From a virus: a stretch of 32,464 bases of DNA. The position numbers and the translations under genes are program-made. Shown piece after piece: positions 24,001 to 29,765 of the stretch (its first letter is position 1; every line of letters begins with the position of its first letter). The stretch lies in the IMG/VR virus record IMGVR_UViG_3300042892_000176, positions 1-32,464 of that record, one strand, 5' to 3'. The notes beneath the pieces were generated by a model. It saw only the letters and a program-made list of their open reading frames with translations, had not been told where the DNA came from and did no database searches.

Positions 24001-25996
24001 CTGGTACATCCCGTTCTATCGACAGATGGAAGATGACGGCAGCCTGTCGGCAGCCCAGACCAGCTCTGGAGCTGTTGGTCAGTATCTGTCCAAGAAGCTA
24101 AAGGGCAGCGAGCGTCCGCTCAACGACCTGATGGAGAACGTCCTGATGAACTGGACGCACATCCTGTCAGCCTCGATGAAGAACCAAGCCGCCGTGGAAG
24201 CATTGACATCCGCTACAGCTATGGGCGACATCGTGACCAAGCTGGAGAGGCAGGAGAAGGGCGCTGTCAAGGTTATGGAGAAGGGCAAAGAAAACTTCTA
24301 CCGCATCGACGACGAGTTCCTTCTGACATCACTGTCTGCTGTTGCTCAGATGCCCAGCTACGGATGGGGCATGGACATCATGCGTGGCTTTAAAACTACG
24401 TTGACTCGCTTCATCTCCTTGTCTCCCACCTTCAAGATCAACAACTTGATCCGAGACTCGATCCAGTCTATCGGTCTGTCTGAACTCAGCAGCAGCCCAA
24501 TGGGTAACGTGATGCAGGGCTGGAGAGCCTACAAGACAGAACGTGCCGAGGCTCTTGCTGGTGGTGGCCTGTTCGCTATGGGCAACGCCTTCGACGGAGA
24601 TCAGTCCGCATCAGTGAAGCGCCTGCTCAAGACCGGCGTGAACAAAGCCGACATCTTGGACACACCAGAGAAGGTGGCCTCCTTCTTTGGAAAGATGCAA
24701 GACAAGTACGACGAGGTGAGCGATGCCTCTGAGAATGCCAACCGCCTTGCTCTGTATCAACAGCTCCGCGCAAAGGGAGCCTCGCACCTTGAGGCATCCT
24801 ACGCCGCAAGAGATTTGCAGGACTTCAGCTTGCAAGGTAGCTGGTCTGCTATCCGCTATGCAGCTCAGGTTCTGCCGTACTTCAATGCCAGACTTCAGGG
24901 CTTGTACAAGCTGGGCCGCGATGGACTCGACCCCACCATGCAGGTGCTGACAGGCAAGGCTTCAGACACCGAGAGACAGAAGGCGGCAAAGTTTGCCACT
25001 GTCACCGGAGCTGTCGTGACTGCTGCCATGATCCTGTATCTGTCGCAGAAGGACGATGAGGACTGGAAGAAGCGTGAAGACTGGGATCGTGATGCCTTCT
25101 TCTGGTTCAAAATCCCCGGAACAGATAACGCCGTCCGCATCCCCAAGCCATTCGAGATGGGTGCGATTGCGACTCTGGTTGAGCGCATGACAGAACAGAT
25201 GGTTGACTCGCAGGTTGAGGGCAAGGTCTTTGGTAAGCGATTGCTGGCTGTGTTGCATGACACCTTCGCCATCAACCCAATACCACAGGCCATCCGTCCT
25301 CTCTACGACATCGCCCGTAACAAAGACGGATTCACTGACCGGCCCATCGAAAGCATGGGCATGGAAAGAATATCTGTCCAGAACCGTGTCTCCCCTGGAA
25401 CTTCTGGAGCTGCTGTTGCACTTGGAACTGTCAACAGTCTGTTCGCTGAGTTTGCTTCTAAGGCTACCGGCGGGGCTATCGGCACACAGTCCACGCAGCT
25501 ATCGCCAATTCAGTACGACTACTTGCTCAAGGGATACCTTGGCTGGGTCGGAACAGTAATTCAGACAGCATCCAATGTGGCGGCTACTCCATTCAAAGAT
25601 GGCGCATCGTCACGGTACGAGCGTATTGATGACTTCTTGGTTGTGGGCAACTATGTCAAGACAGTTCCTCAGTCACAGTCTCGCTATGTCACATCGTTCT
25701 ATGAGAACGCCAAGGACATCGCAACCGCAACATCAGATGTAAGCCACTTCCTGAACTCAGGTCAGCTTGAGAAAGCCAAGGAAGCGTTCGTGGAGAAGAG
25801 CGACAAGATTGCCCTAGCCAAGCTGTACACCAAAGGAACCAACATGATGTCAACCATTGGCAAACAGGTGAAGATGGTGGAAGACGATCCCAAGATGAGT
25901 GGCGCAGAGAAGCGGCTTGAGATTGAAAGACTGCAACAGCTTCGCATCCAGATAGCCAAGGATGTCGAGGACATTCGTATCGCAGCCAAGAAATGA
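18092..25996 (+). CDS. Giant polyvalent internal virion protein, 2634 aa, with zincin motif and LPD38-like end
   Basis: By order and composition this is a DNA-ejection protein. Modules: disordered start (1-120); Gly/Ala-rich hydrophobic segments (about 200-440) able to enter membranes; Pro/Ala/Val linker (about 674-765); linker overprinted by a nested gene (840-899); a metallopeptidase-like domain with HEMVH (His1078, Glu1079, His1082) and downstream acidic LEEAIGDIVGD (1127-1137). Next comes a module with LFIEEIQSQRAQEGRKRGF (from about 1482) and VWTTGEQQNERYQF (from 1618), a pair I recognise from phage large polyvalent proteins. A long helical region from about 1790 to the end resembles LPD38 and includes a hydrophobic VTGAVVTAAMILYL. 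PMFSRK recurs at 1234 and 1767, marking module borders. The size is comparable with the largest phage ejection proteins; family names are from memory. Confidence 0.82.
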   Translation: MATGLSLFGDEDIDRENDSLYLSKDEALRTEVLPRSYGGDVKPRTAISTPSSSASMQQTGSANLFSLDDLMGSAVRQPPPSETATAKPSEMFSVNDLMGIKSSPTTTPVEKAPTEDTGDFMRGGGTALAQTPALAFGALGFAGAAGEKAFGTGGAMTSLKNYGLREYGSRMKEIGATAKDTDDVTKAWDKAKQGDLGALVDWAQYGVGYLGGSIVETVATSALGSAIGGLTAGPAGALAGAGAGAVGKQAVQGVAKNLIEGMVAKEAAKLAEKEGAEFATEQMLKQATKTVAKNIGSGTALVGSGIIKSTGGIYGEAEEQAGKEGRELTGGDLARIFGSGVVAGLSEAAVDRLGLGVAAGKINIPGAGRPGRALIGGAAGVGIEGGQELFQTAIERFGAGKDLTGEDAMNEYINAFALGGLGGGTIGAAVGAFRGGKTSPDRVRQILEQAQADMTSDDGRQELFDSMFDDPNLGPILQANGIESGDDPRFQNVVTKALATQRMLVDLEAPTPEARAETRKQREADVLAAFGETASTAVGGSTGAIEPVIQRASVTPNLETRTLEGEAQPVILPETAGGQAGTVALSPEDLVARQQGFEPLIGITTDKGPVGNRFPSPQAAETFLFGPKDAKTGQRSGGYAQTNLVGQGLEARIRQGKRSKAEGGGTFYFVETRKKPAEVTPAAAPVVTPSAPVTTAAAPVVTPAAPVVTPAVIPTAPAVPTVTAAAPAVIAPKAVKGKKGKAAKAPAAVAPAVTTPAVEAGAPVQPQRAEFAGVAKTNFDTAIDQVGEYASLDEALDAYRQNTIDTLTDSGETDQLVLQQAGDAFDRLVNDYKSKQGEADATQTRQVTKGGKQQRQGAGEQVSAVGEDRGVKAEEQTGGGETGRGDQPVEGGTQPQEVKPAVDPVMQARVKERINRADEDGGLDFEDVVKLNKMVDDGDLMGAINSMKKIVESNIGAGAGAKYSLSRTPQAATTGRDFAYGNLKTVDDLNKDVRGYLARQGGEGGTFTATRVPLGNLAGKVPGLPAMQRIADLFGKKLVYFAVEKGSVDLIDGAVLSGSDTIFVNVNSTQPHIRVLGHEMVHALRFSHKEIYTALTKHLTPYLDQGGMNAYRAQLSKEGMKDPALILEEAIGDIVGDRFGESSFWQMMADENPSMFTQLARIVVDFLDSVMNKIRSKQTLDSKNLLTDVAAARQAIVSVLADFEQKQPAAPAQPEAQPVAEPAPVQAEQERPSPMFSRKPEGEIFYSALERAFVNPKISLDKNGATTGQQWKAWLESNRSNIGVKKEEIEYVGINDWLSLNEKEKLTPDQVRTWVIANKVGINDVLLTSDRPDGAPVAEFREPTADDMREFIDEWVAENQFEDNIGDVDESIFETGADDMTELEMRQWITDNFGWQNFLHKHRRLMERFQRGRVTNMLRPKHGDDWLVLPGGKNYVELVLFDPTIAKYKEDDDVHFGDVSQGRAIGWLRMNQRKDKDGNDVLFIEEIQSQRAQEGRKRGFANKSDSALSARAASLKKEAESLEDRLDDLVIDIENMREDREAYEDMDDDVFEATISGFEKEAQEKEARLFEVENELSTLPAIGEVPMAPFVEKTESWTALLLKRAMAYAQKVGIDTVVWTTGEQQNERYQFKGDELAYVKDNNTNTYTLTIKKSGTPDRSAPGISENDLPDYVGDKVAQRILEGKGAKKSKKYNTVSGSFTGEEMKLMTANLRPYYNQTLPSVAKDVMKSLKADGKVEVFDIESTGQQLGFVIPESVQEQVANDGFPMFSRKRYEDQFSDVSPDTRERALNKGFYSPPTIKERLDHLRPNFALRIVQGTFDKFRSVRDISQKAYLMLRMSAGSQDGAVSALLHYGQVFNDDGALNVKKGTQGLLEVLDPVGGEVDRFLLWIAANRAAALSKDERERFFSPEDIKSLRGLNMGTMKNGKSRLAVYAETLKNMNELNRSVLDVARDTGLIDAEGYKRFSADIWYIPFYRQMEDDGSLSAAQTSSGAVGQYLSKKLKGSERPLNDLMENVLMNWTHILSASMKNQAAVEALTSATAMGDIVTKLERQEKGAVKVMEKGKENFYRIDDEFLLTSLSAVAQMPSYGWGMDIMRGFKTTLTRFISLSPTFKINNLIRDSIQSIGLSELSSSPMGNVMQGWRAYKTERAEALAGGGLFAMGNAFDGDQSASVKRLLKTGVNKADILDTPEKVASFFGKMQDKYDEVSDASENANRLALYQQLRAKGASHLEASYAARDLQDFSLQGSWSAIRYAAQVLPYFNARLQGLYKLGRDGLDPTMQVLTGKASDTERQKAAKFATVTGAVVTAAMILYLSQKDDEDWKKREDWDRDAFFWFKIPGTDNAVRIPKPFEMGAIATLVERMTEQMVDSQVEGKVFGKRLLAVLHDTFAINPIPQAIRPLYDIARNKDGFTDRPIESMGMERISVQNRVSPGTSGAAVALGTVNSLFAEFASKATGGAIGTQSTQLSPIQYDYLLKGYLGWVGTVIQTASNVAATPFKDGASSRYERIDDFLVVGNYVKTVPQSQSRYVTSFYENAKDIATATSDVSHFLNSGQLEKAKEAFVEKSDKIALAKLYTKGTNMMSTIGKQVKMVEDDPKMSGAEKRLEIERLQQLRIQIAKDVEDIRIAAKK
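20112..20395 (+). repeat. Pro/Ala/Val-rich repeat linker within the polyvalent gene
   Basis: The coding DNA carries degenerate repeats of a GCTCCGGTAGTAACACCA-like unit, encoding APVVTP and its variants several times, then a Lys-rich GKKGKAAKAP island. The protein segment is probably an extended, flexible linker joining the membrane-active half to the downstream enzymatic modules. The repeats are imperfect, so slippage is probably old. Confidence 0.75.
20610..20786 (+). CDS. Nested small basic protein (DUF6496-like), out of frame in the polyvalent gene
   Basis: ATG 20610 opens a 58-codon frame, +1 relative to the surrounding giant gene, with AAGGAG six to seven bases upstream. The product begins MPLKQGKSQKVVSSNVKELV and ends KQAVAISLSKAGLNRKK. 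The layout (MPLKxGxSxKxxSxN, then PKSKQA...QAVAIxLSKAG) is what I know as DUF6496, a small basic family of unknown function common in phages. The enclosing frame there reads Gln/Gly/Glu-rich low-complexity sequence, so the recognisable protein is the nested one. Either an independent gene was captured inside a linker, or the linker arose by reading through it. Confidence 0.75.
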   Translation: MPLKQGKSQKVVSSNVKELVNKFQRSGKIGESRPKSKQAAVKQAVAISLSKAGLNRKK

Positions 25997-26619
25997 AAGA
26001 GTGCAGTAAATCCATGACCCGCAGAGTTCGTGACCCGAACTTTGCGAAGCGTTACTTTGTTGGGAATGGAGTAGACATCGGCGGTAGGCCAGATCCAATC
26101 TCAGCGCATCGAGATATGTTCAGCGGCATGGGCGATGTCAGGATATGGGACTTAGAAGATGGGGACGCACAGTTCATGGCTGGCGTTCCTGCTGAGTCCC
26201 TAGACTTTGTTCACAGCAGCCACTGCCTAGAGCATCTTGTCAATCCACGGGCTGGCCTCAAGGCTTGGTTCAATCTCTTGAAGCGTGGAGGCCACCTCAT
26301 TGTCACCGTCCCCGACGAGGATCTGTATGAGCAGGGTGTATTCCCAAGCACCTATAACTCAGACCACAAATGGACGTTCACCACACACAAGAAATACTCT
26401 TGGTCAGATCAGTCCATCAACGTGACAGATCTGTTTGTCGATCTTGGCGAGGCGGCGGAAGTAATTAAGATGGAACTCATAAGCGATGGCTATGAGTACG
26501 GGGCAAAGCGTTTAGACCAAACAATGTTCCCCGGAGTCGAGTGCGCCATTGAGTTCATCATCAGGAAGAGAACAATACAAGAGCTTGCAGACAGAGGAAG
26601 ATGGAGGAGATCATCATGA
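25993..26619 (+). CDS. Class I SAM-dependent methyltransferase
   Basis: A 208-residue methyltransferase of the Methyltransf_11 type. Seen: the SAM-binding strand and loop NGVDIGGRPDPI (25-36); an acidic residue after the second strand (VRIWDLE); LDFVHSSHCLEHLVNP (70-85), the usual fourth-strand motif; and LLKRGGHLIVTVPDEDLYEQG (95-115). The substrate cannot be read from sequence. Related forms occur in O-antigen and other glycan gene clusters and in phages, so sugar or small-molecule methylation is plausible; no DNA-methylase target-recognition motif is seen. The start overlaps the giant gene's stop (ATGA). Confidence 0.82.
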   Translation: MKECSKSMTRRVRDPNFAKRYFVGNGVDIGGRPDPISAHRDMFSGMGDVRIWDLEDGDAQFMAGVPAESLDFVHSSHCLEHLVNPRAGLKAWFNLLKRGGHLIVTVPDEDLYEQGVFPSTYNSDHKWTFTTHKKYSWSDQSINVTDLFVDLGEAAEVIKMELISDGYEYGAKRLDQTMFPGVECAIEFIIRKRTIQELADRGRWRRSS

Positions 26620-27005
26620 CGACATATACAAAGCCTGAGTTGCGTGATCGCATCAAGAAGCAGGTAATGGCTGGCAGCAAGGGCGGTGACGCTGGCGAGT
26701 GGTCTGCCCGTAAAGCTCAACTGGTAGCTCAGAAGTACGAGGCTGCTGGCGGCGGGTACTCTGGCGGCAAGACTGGAGAACAGAAGTCTCTGTCTAAGTG
26801 GACGAAGGAGGATTGGAAGACCTCCGATGGCAAGCCTTCCGAGGGTAAAAAAAGATACCTCCCCGCAAAAGCTTGGGACAGCTTGTCACCCAGCGAGAAG
26901 GCTTCAACAAACAAAGCCAAATCGCAAGGCGACAAACAAGGGAAGCAGTTCGTGTCACAGCCTAAGAAGATTGCTCAGAAGACGAAGGTGTTTCGCCGCC
27001 CGTAG
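26616..27005 (+). CDS. DUF5872-like basic protein
   Basis: A 129-residue basic protein. ATG 26616 is chosen because it overlaps the methyltransferase stop (ATGA) and is preceded by GGAGG, rather than ATG 26601. Motifs: YTKPELRDRIKKQVMAGSKGG, then GEWSARKAQLVAQKYEAAGGGY, KSLSKWTKEDWKTSDGKPS and KRYLPAKAWDSLS. From memory this matches DUF5872, seen in phages and large DNA viruses of algae and amoebae, function unknown. It is the last plus-strand gene of the late block, and its final 44 bases overlap the convergent minus-strand gene. Confidence 0.78.
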   Translation: MTTYTKPELRDRIKKQVMAGSKGGDAGEWSARKAQLVAQKYEAAGGGYSGGKTGEQKSLSKWTKEDWKTSDGKPSEGKKRYLPAKAWDSLSPSEKASTNKAKSQGDKQGKQFVSQPKKIAQKTKVFRRP

Positions 27006-27177
27006 GGTTGCGATGTCCGTCAATCCAATCTGCTATATCTTCTCGGTAGGCTTTCCACCGACCGTTCTCATCGAACCGAAATGCCGGAATCTTCTTTGAG
27101 ACGCACCACTGTCGGGCTGTCTCAGGTACAACCCCAAGCATTCGTGCAATCTCACCGACTCCGATCACTTCTTTCAT
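26962..27177 (-). CDS. HTH DNA-binding protein (excisionase/MerR-type)
   Basis: A 71-residue protein with a winged helix-turn-helix: IGVGEIARMLGVVPETARQWCVSKKIPAFRFDENGRWKAYREDIADWID (about 5-53). This is the HTH_17/excisionase layout, in which a short helix pair is followed by a beta wing ending in residues such as RWKAYREDI. It is the last gene of the minus-strand operon. It may act as a transcription regulator, possibly on the divergent region upstream of the operon (inference). An excision role is less likely, since no integrase was found in the window. Confidence 0.78.
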   Translation of the reverse strand: MKEVIGVGEIARMLGVVPETARQWCVSKKIPAFRFDENGRWKAYREDIADWIDGHRNPTGGETPSSSEQSS

Positions 27178-27380
27178 AGCTCTAACTCCCCTTGTTCTCC
27201 ATCGGAGGCATTCTCTACTGCGATCTGTCGGCCAAGAGCCTCCACCAGTTCGTCTTGGTTTGCAACCTTGACGTTAATCAAAGACTTGGCGACATGGCTC
27301 AGTGCTTGTGAACGATGAGAGGCACGAACCAAACGAATGGTTTGGCCGTGGCCTACGATATAGATGCGTTGCTGTTTCAT
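27174..27380 (-). CDS. Small conserved phage protein, 68 aa
   Basis: ATG 27380 is chosen because it overlaps the stop of the upstream gene (ATGA); a longer frame from 27491 would lie within that gene. The 68-residue product reads QQRIYIVGHGQTIRLVRASHRSQALSHVAKSLINVKVANQDELVEALG. I recognise the pattern 'LVRA..R.QAL.HVA......VA.QDELV' from small phage proteins of unknown function. It ends in an acidic tail. Its stop overlaps the start of the HTH gene, so the three small genes are translationally coupled. Confidence 0.72.
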   Translation of the reverse strand: MKQQRIYIVGHGQTIRLVRASHRSQALSHVAKSLINVKVANQDELVEALGRQIAVENASDGEQGELEL

Positions 27381-27697
27381 TTCTGTTTTACTTTCTTGGT
27401 TTCTCGGTACTCCCACATCCCCACATAGTGAGGGAACATAAGGTCGAACAGTCGCGCTAGGTACGGACTGTGGTTGTTGTTGATCTTCCACTCGCCGCCA
27501 GTCTCAGCGACAGCAGAGTGGTGTCTCAACACATGGATGATGGTTCGGGCAGAGTAGTGTTTGAATCCTTTGCCGCGAACCTTGTTGGCCTCTCCAACAA
27601 ATGCGTCCCATACATGGAGATTCTCAGGGAGCCACGCAATGAAGTCATCACTGAATAGCTCCTTGTTGTCGGACATGACTTGAACGATTGGGTGCAT
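27377..27697 (-). CDS. Conserved phage protein of the recombination operon, 106 aa
   Basis: A 106-residue protein. Central motifs are HVWDAFVGEANKVRGKGFKHYSARTIIHVLRHHSAVAE and NNNHSPYLARLFDLMFPHYVGMWEYRETKK. This arrangement (SARTIIxxLRHxS...NNxxxPYLARLF) recurs in small phage proteins encoded near replication and recombination genes; its activity is not known to me. The start lies two bases past the SSB stop. An alternative start, M8, cannot be excluded. Confidence 0.72.
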   Translation of the reverse strand: MHPIVQVMSDNKELFSDDFIAWLPENLHVWDAFVGEANKVRGKGFKHYSARTIIHVLRHHSAVAETGGEWKINNNHSPYLARLFDLMFPHYVGMWEYRETKKVKQK

Positions 27698-27699
27698 GG

Positions 27700-28092
27700 T
27701 CAGAATGGCAAGTCGTCGTCTTGCTCAGGGAATTCTTTTTCCGGCGCAGGCTTTGAGTCACCAGACTTCTTTGTCCCGCCAGAGATAAGCTCAATCTCCC
27801 CGACAGATCCGGCCATCTTTACGCCAGCTCCGCCGTCCTTCTTCTTGAACTCCTCGATGTGAGGGTCATTGATTACGGCATATATCAACTGGCCTTTGAC
27901 TAGGTACTGGGCAAGAGTGGATGCACGTTTGCCCCATAAGCTTGCGTCCAGCCACTGGGTTGGTCGGCTTCCGTCTTCACCCTTGCGCCCGTGGTTATAG
28001 GCTAGGGATAAGTTGCAGACATCCTCGCCGCTGGCGGTTTTGCGGATCTCTGCGTCACGACCGATACGGAAAACACCTGATAGATTTGCCAT
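27700..28092 (-). CDS. ssb: Single-stranded DNA-binding protein
   Basis: A 130-residue OB-fold protein. ATG 28092 has a GAAGGA Shine-Dalgarno, so the upstream extension to 28197 is rejected. Seen: FRIGRDAEIRKTASGEDVCNLSLAYN (about 8-33), WLDASLWGKRASTLAQYLVKGQLIYAV (about 47-73) and an acidic tail that ends EFPEQDDDLPF. The tail with terminal D-D-D-L-P-F is diagnostic of SSB and recruits partner proteins. It protects single strands during replication and recombination. It lies with the exonuclease and annealing protein in one operon. Confidence 0.92.
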   Translation of the reverse strand: MANLSGVFRIGRDAEIRKTASGEDVCNLSLAYNHGRKGEDGSRPTQWLDASLWGKRASTLAQYLVKGQLIYAVINDPHIEEFKKKDGGAGVKMAGSVGEIELISGGTKKSGDSKPAPEKEFPEQDDDLPF

Positions 28093-28094
28093 TT

Positions 28095-28715
28095 TTAATC
28101 CTTCAATTTGTAAATAAAAGTTGCATGTGATTTGAGCTTTGGTGGTTGGGATTTCTTTTCTCTTGGTGGCTCTACTTGGGCTACCACCCAACACCAAAAG
28201 TCAGCCAGCCGCAGATGCAGCCAGTCCCAATACTCTTCCGATCTGTCCACTCTTGTGACAGACATCATCTCCGGCGTCCATACCACGAAGTCGCAGTAGG
28301 ATCTCCCTGTGATTTGCATCCCGCCTTGGATCTGCGCCATGTAATACGATGGTATTTCGGGGTAGAGGATTTGGGAGTATGGGCATTTGACCTCGCCATA
28401 CCCCGCACCCCCAACAAGAAAATCGGGTGAACCACCAAGCCAAGCCATCTCCGGATGCGGTACGAACCCCACCAAATCGAGGGAATCACCCGATTCCAAA
28501 TGCCGATTACGGTATTCCTCAATCGCCGTAGCCTCATTCTGTTCACCCCAATCTGTTGCCGTGTTTCCAACGAATGGCTCTTCCAACCCCATCATCCTTC
28601 GCCACAACAGTTGCCGTGACCCAGGCCCGAGTCCTGCCGCCTGACCGAAAGCAGAAGCTGTCAGCTTCCCCTCTCTGTCCTTGTGCCACTGTTCTGTCTT
28701 TTGGTTCGGGTTCAT
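28095..28715 (-). CDS. YqaJ / lambda-type exonuclease
   Basis: A 206-residue nuclease of the PD-(D/E)xK superfamily. Seen: the N-terminal QWHKDREGKLTASAFGQAAGLG (about 9-30), typical of YqaJ-like phage recombinases; a catalytic GGSPDFLV; and YGEVKCPYS, giving the Asp and Glu-x-Lys pair. A segment AQIQGGMQITGRSYCDFVVWTPE completes the fold core. It would resect double-strand ends 5'-3' to expose a strand for the annealing protein encoded directly upstream. The start overlaps that gene's stop as ATGA. Confidence 0.88.
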   Translation of the reverse strand: MNPNQKTEQWHKDREGKLTASAFGQAAGLGPGSRQLLWRRMMGLEEPFVGNTATDWGEQNEATAIEEYRNRHLESGDSLDLVGFVPHPEMAWLGGSPDFLVGGAGYGEVKCPYSQILYPEIPSYYMAQIQGGMQITGRSYCDFVVWTPEMMSVTRVDRSEEYWDWLHLRLADFWCWVVAQVEPPREKKSQPPKLKSHATFIYKLKD

Positions 28716-29488
28716 TCCAAACCCTTGGCGAGAGCTTTGCAGAACTCCTCGGTCACAGCCTTCTCATCTTCAGACAGAAGAGCGAACTGACCACGGAGGG
28801 TATCTTTTGACTTGCACTCGGACAGCCTGCGCTTCAATGCGTCCACCTGTTCGGCTGTCATCTTGGCCTTGATCTCAGCTTTGGGTGCGCCAGCTTTGGC
28901 GGCTTCTGCCTTGCGGTCATTGACATACTTGTTGTCGTCGAACAAGCCGAGGTAGATGTCGGCAGAGAATCCCAGCATTGACAGAGCCTTGCCGATAGCA
29001 TCTGTTAAGGATTTCTTTGGGGCTTCCTCGTCCGTGAAGTAGCCGTTCTTGTTCTTGCCGACGAATGTGGTCTGACCGAAATGCTCTACCTCACCTTGTC
29101 GGATGTGGACATCCTGACCCGAGTCGTTCTTTGCAAAGACTGGGTAGTTCAGTTTTATCCTGACGAAATGAACAGACTCGTTGGCTACAGAGTGCTTGTG
29201 TACGATTGATTTAGTTAGTACACGCTCCCCTTTTTCATCCAGCGTCCACTCTTCGTTGACATCCTCGACGATGATGGGTGCGCCGTTCATCAAACCTTGC
29301 TCGATGATATGCACCCCCCACATACCGCCCATTGGCCCCCACATTTCAGTGGCTTTGCGGAGTTGGTAGGTGTGATTGATGGCTGTGCCGGAGAAGCCGC
29401 CGCCCCTGCTGAATGATTTAACGTGGCGCGGGTCGGTTGTGCATGAGGCGTTCCATACGCTCAAAAACTCATTGTTTTGGTCTGACAT
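28712..29488 (-). CDS. Single-strand annealing protein (RecT/Erf/Rad52-like recombinase)
   Basis: A 258-residue protein. ATG 29488 has AGGA six bases upstream; the 85-codon extension reads through the promoter region and is rejected. Motifs: VWNASCTTDPRHVKSFSRGGGFSGTAINHTYQLRKATEMWGPMGGMWG (about 10-57), and APKKSLTDAIGKALSMLGFSADIYLGLFDDNKYV (about 170-203). The pattern 'TDA...AL..LGF.AD.Y.G.FDD.KYV' belongs to phage annealing proteins of a Rad52/Erf-like type. The C-terminal part is charged and helical. With the exonuclease and SSB it makes a Red-like system for recombination-dependent replication or repair. Confidence 0.8.
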   Translation of the reverse strand: MSDQNNEFLSVWNASCTTDPRHVKSFSRGGGFSGTAINHTYQLRKATEMWGPMGGMWGVHIIEQGLMNGAPIIVEDVNEEWTLDEKGERVLTKSIVHKHSVANESVHFVRIKLNYPVFAKNDSGQDVHIRQGEVEHFGQTTFVGKNKNGYFTDEEAPKKSLTDAIGKALSMLGFSADIYLGLFDDNKYVNDRKAEAAKAGAPKAEIKAKMTAEQVDALKRRLSECKSKDTLRGQFALLSEDEKAVTEEFCKALAKGLE

Positions 29489-29560
29489 AGTGTTCCTTTG
29501 TTGACGCATTGTAAAGAGATTGCAGTTTAAATCCAGCAAATAATGCTGTCTTTCACCACG

Positions 29561-29589
29561 ATTATACAATGTATTGTAGTTTTCTACAA
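29561..29589 (-). promoter_or_regulatory. Minus-strand sigma70-type promoter of the recombination operon
   Basis: Reading the minus strand, TTGTAG (29589-29584) and a perfect TATAAT (29566-29561) are separated by exactly 17 bases. Transcription would start near 29553 and give a leader of about 65 bases before ATG 29488. The -35 matches only half the consensus, so the promoter may depend on an activator or be moderate. Confidence 0.7.
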
Positions 29590-29591
29590 TA
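29572..29591. promoter_or_regulatory. Perfect inverted repeat, probable operator
   Basis: Eight-base arms TATTGTAG and CTACAATA flank TTTT. The repeat covers the -35 and much of the spacer of the minus-strand promoter. Just outside, ACAATGTATTGT (29567-29578) forms a second, imperfect, overlapping palindrome. The arrangement is that expected of a repressor or activator site; the local HTH protein is one candidate ligand. As RNA it is a weak hairpin with a poor T run, so a terminator is unlikely. Confidence 0.65.
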
Positions 29592-29650
29592 AAGACCAAG
29601 TAAACCACATGGGTATGCTTGCTTTTTATTTTCAGATGCGTGACACTCCG

Positions 29651-29737
29651 TCCCGCAGGGTAGGTTCTTGGTCGCTCTAAGAACTGAAAGCACTGGTAGT
29701 TTGTTCCTTTCGACCAGTGTTCCCTGCCCCTTCGGGG
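29651..29737 (+). other. Structured leader upstream of replication genes
   Basis: Consecutive hairpins can be drawn: a CCC/GGG mini-stem at 29652-29660; GTTCTT (29664-29669) with AAGAAC (29679-29684), loop of 9; a nine-pair stem 29689-29697 with 29713-29721 (one G-U pair), loop of 15; and a short stem with a TTCG loop (28-30 with 35-37 of 297xx). There is no T run. It could be a 5' leader element or a small RNA; it matches no RNA family that I know. Confidence 0.4.
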
Positions 29738-29765
29738 TATCAAAAGAAAGGTGAGAAAGGATTAA

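Larger units (their letters stand above)
29489..29765. promoter_or_regulatory. Divergent control region between recombination and replication operons
   Basis: 277 bases lie between the divergent starts at 29488 and 29766. They hold a minus-strand sigma70-like promoter, an inverted repeat overlapping it, a structured stretch next to the replication genes, and a final GAAAGGA Shine-Dalgarno ahead of ATG 29766. No clear plus-strand promoter was found: TACAAT at 29585-29590 is a possible -10, but its -35 (29562-29567) is poor. No open frame in it looks real. Confidence 0.7.

Noticed and set aside
28093-28197. N-terminal extension of SSB
   Set aside because: The extension overlaps the exonuclease gene, and ATG 28092 has GAAGGA and begins the OB fold directly.
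29651-29737. tRNA gene in the structured leader
   Set aside because: Stem lengths and loops do not fit a cloverleaf; no acceptor/T-arm pair or CCA end was found.
29489-29743. N-terminal extension of the annealing protein to 29743
   Set aside because: It would cross the promoter and operator; ATG 29488 has a good ribosome site and family-like start.
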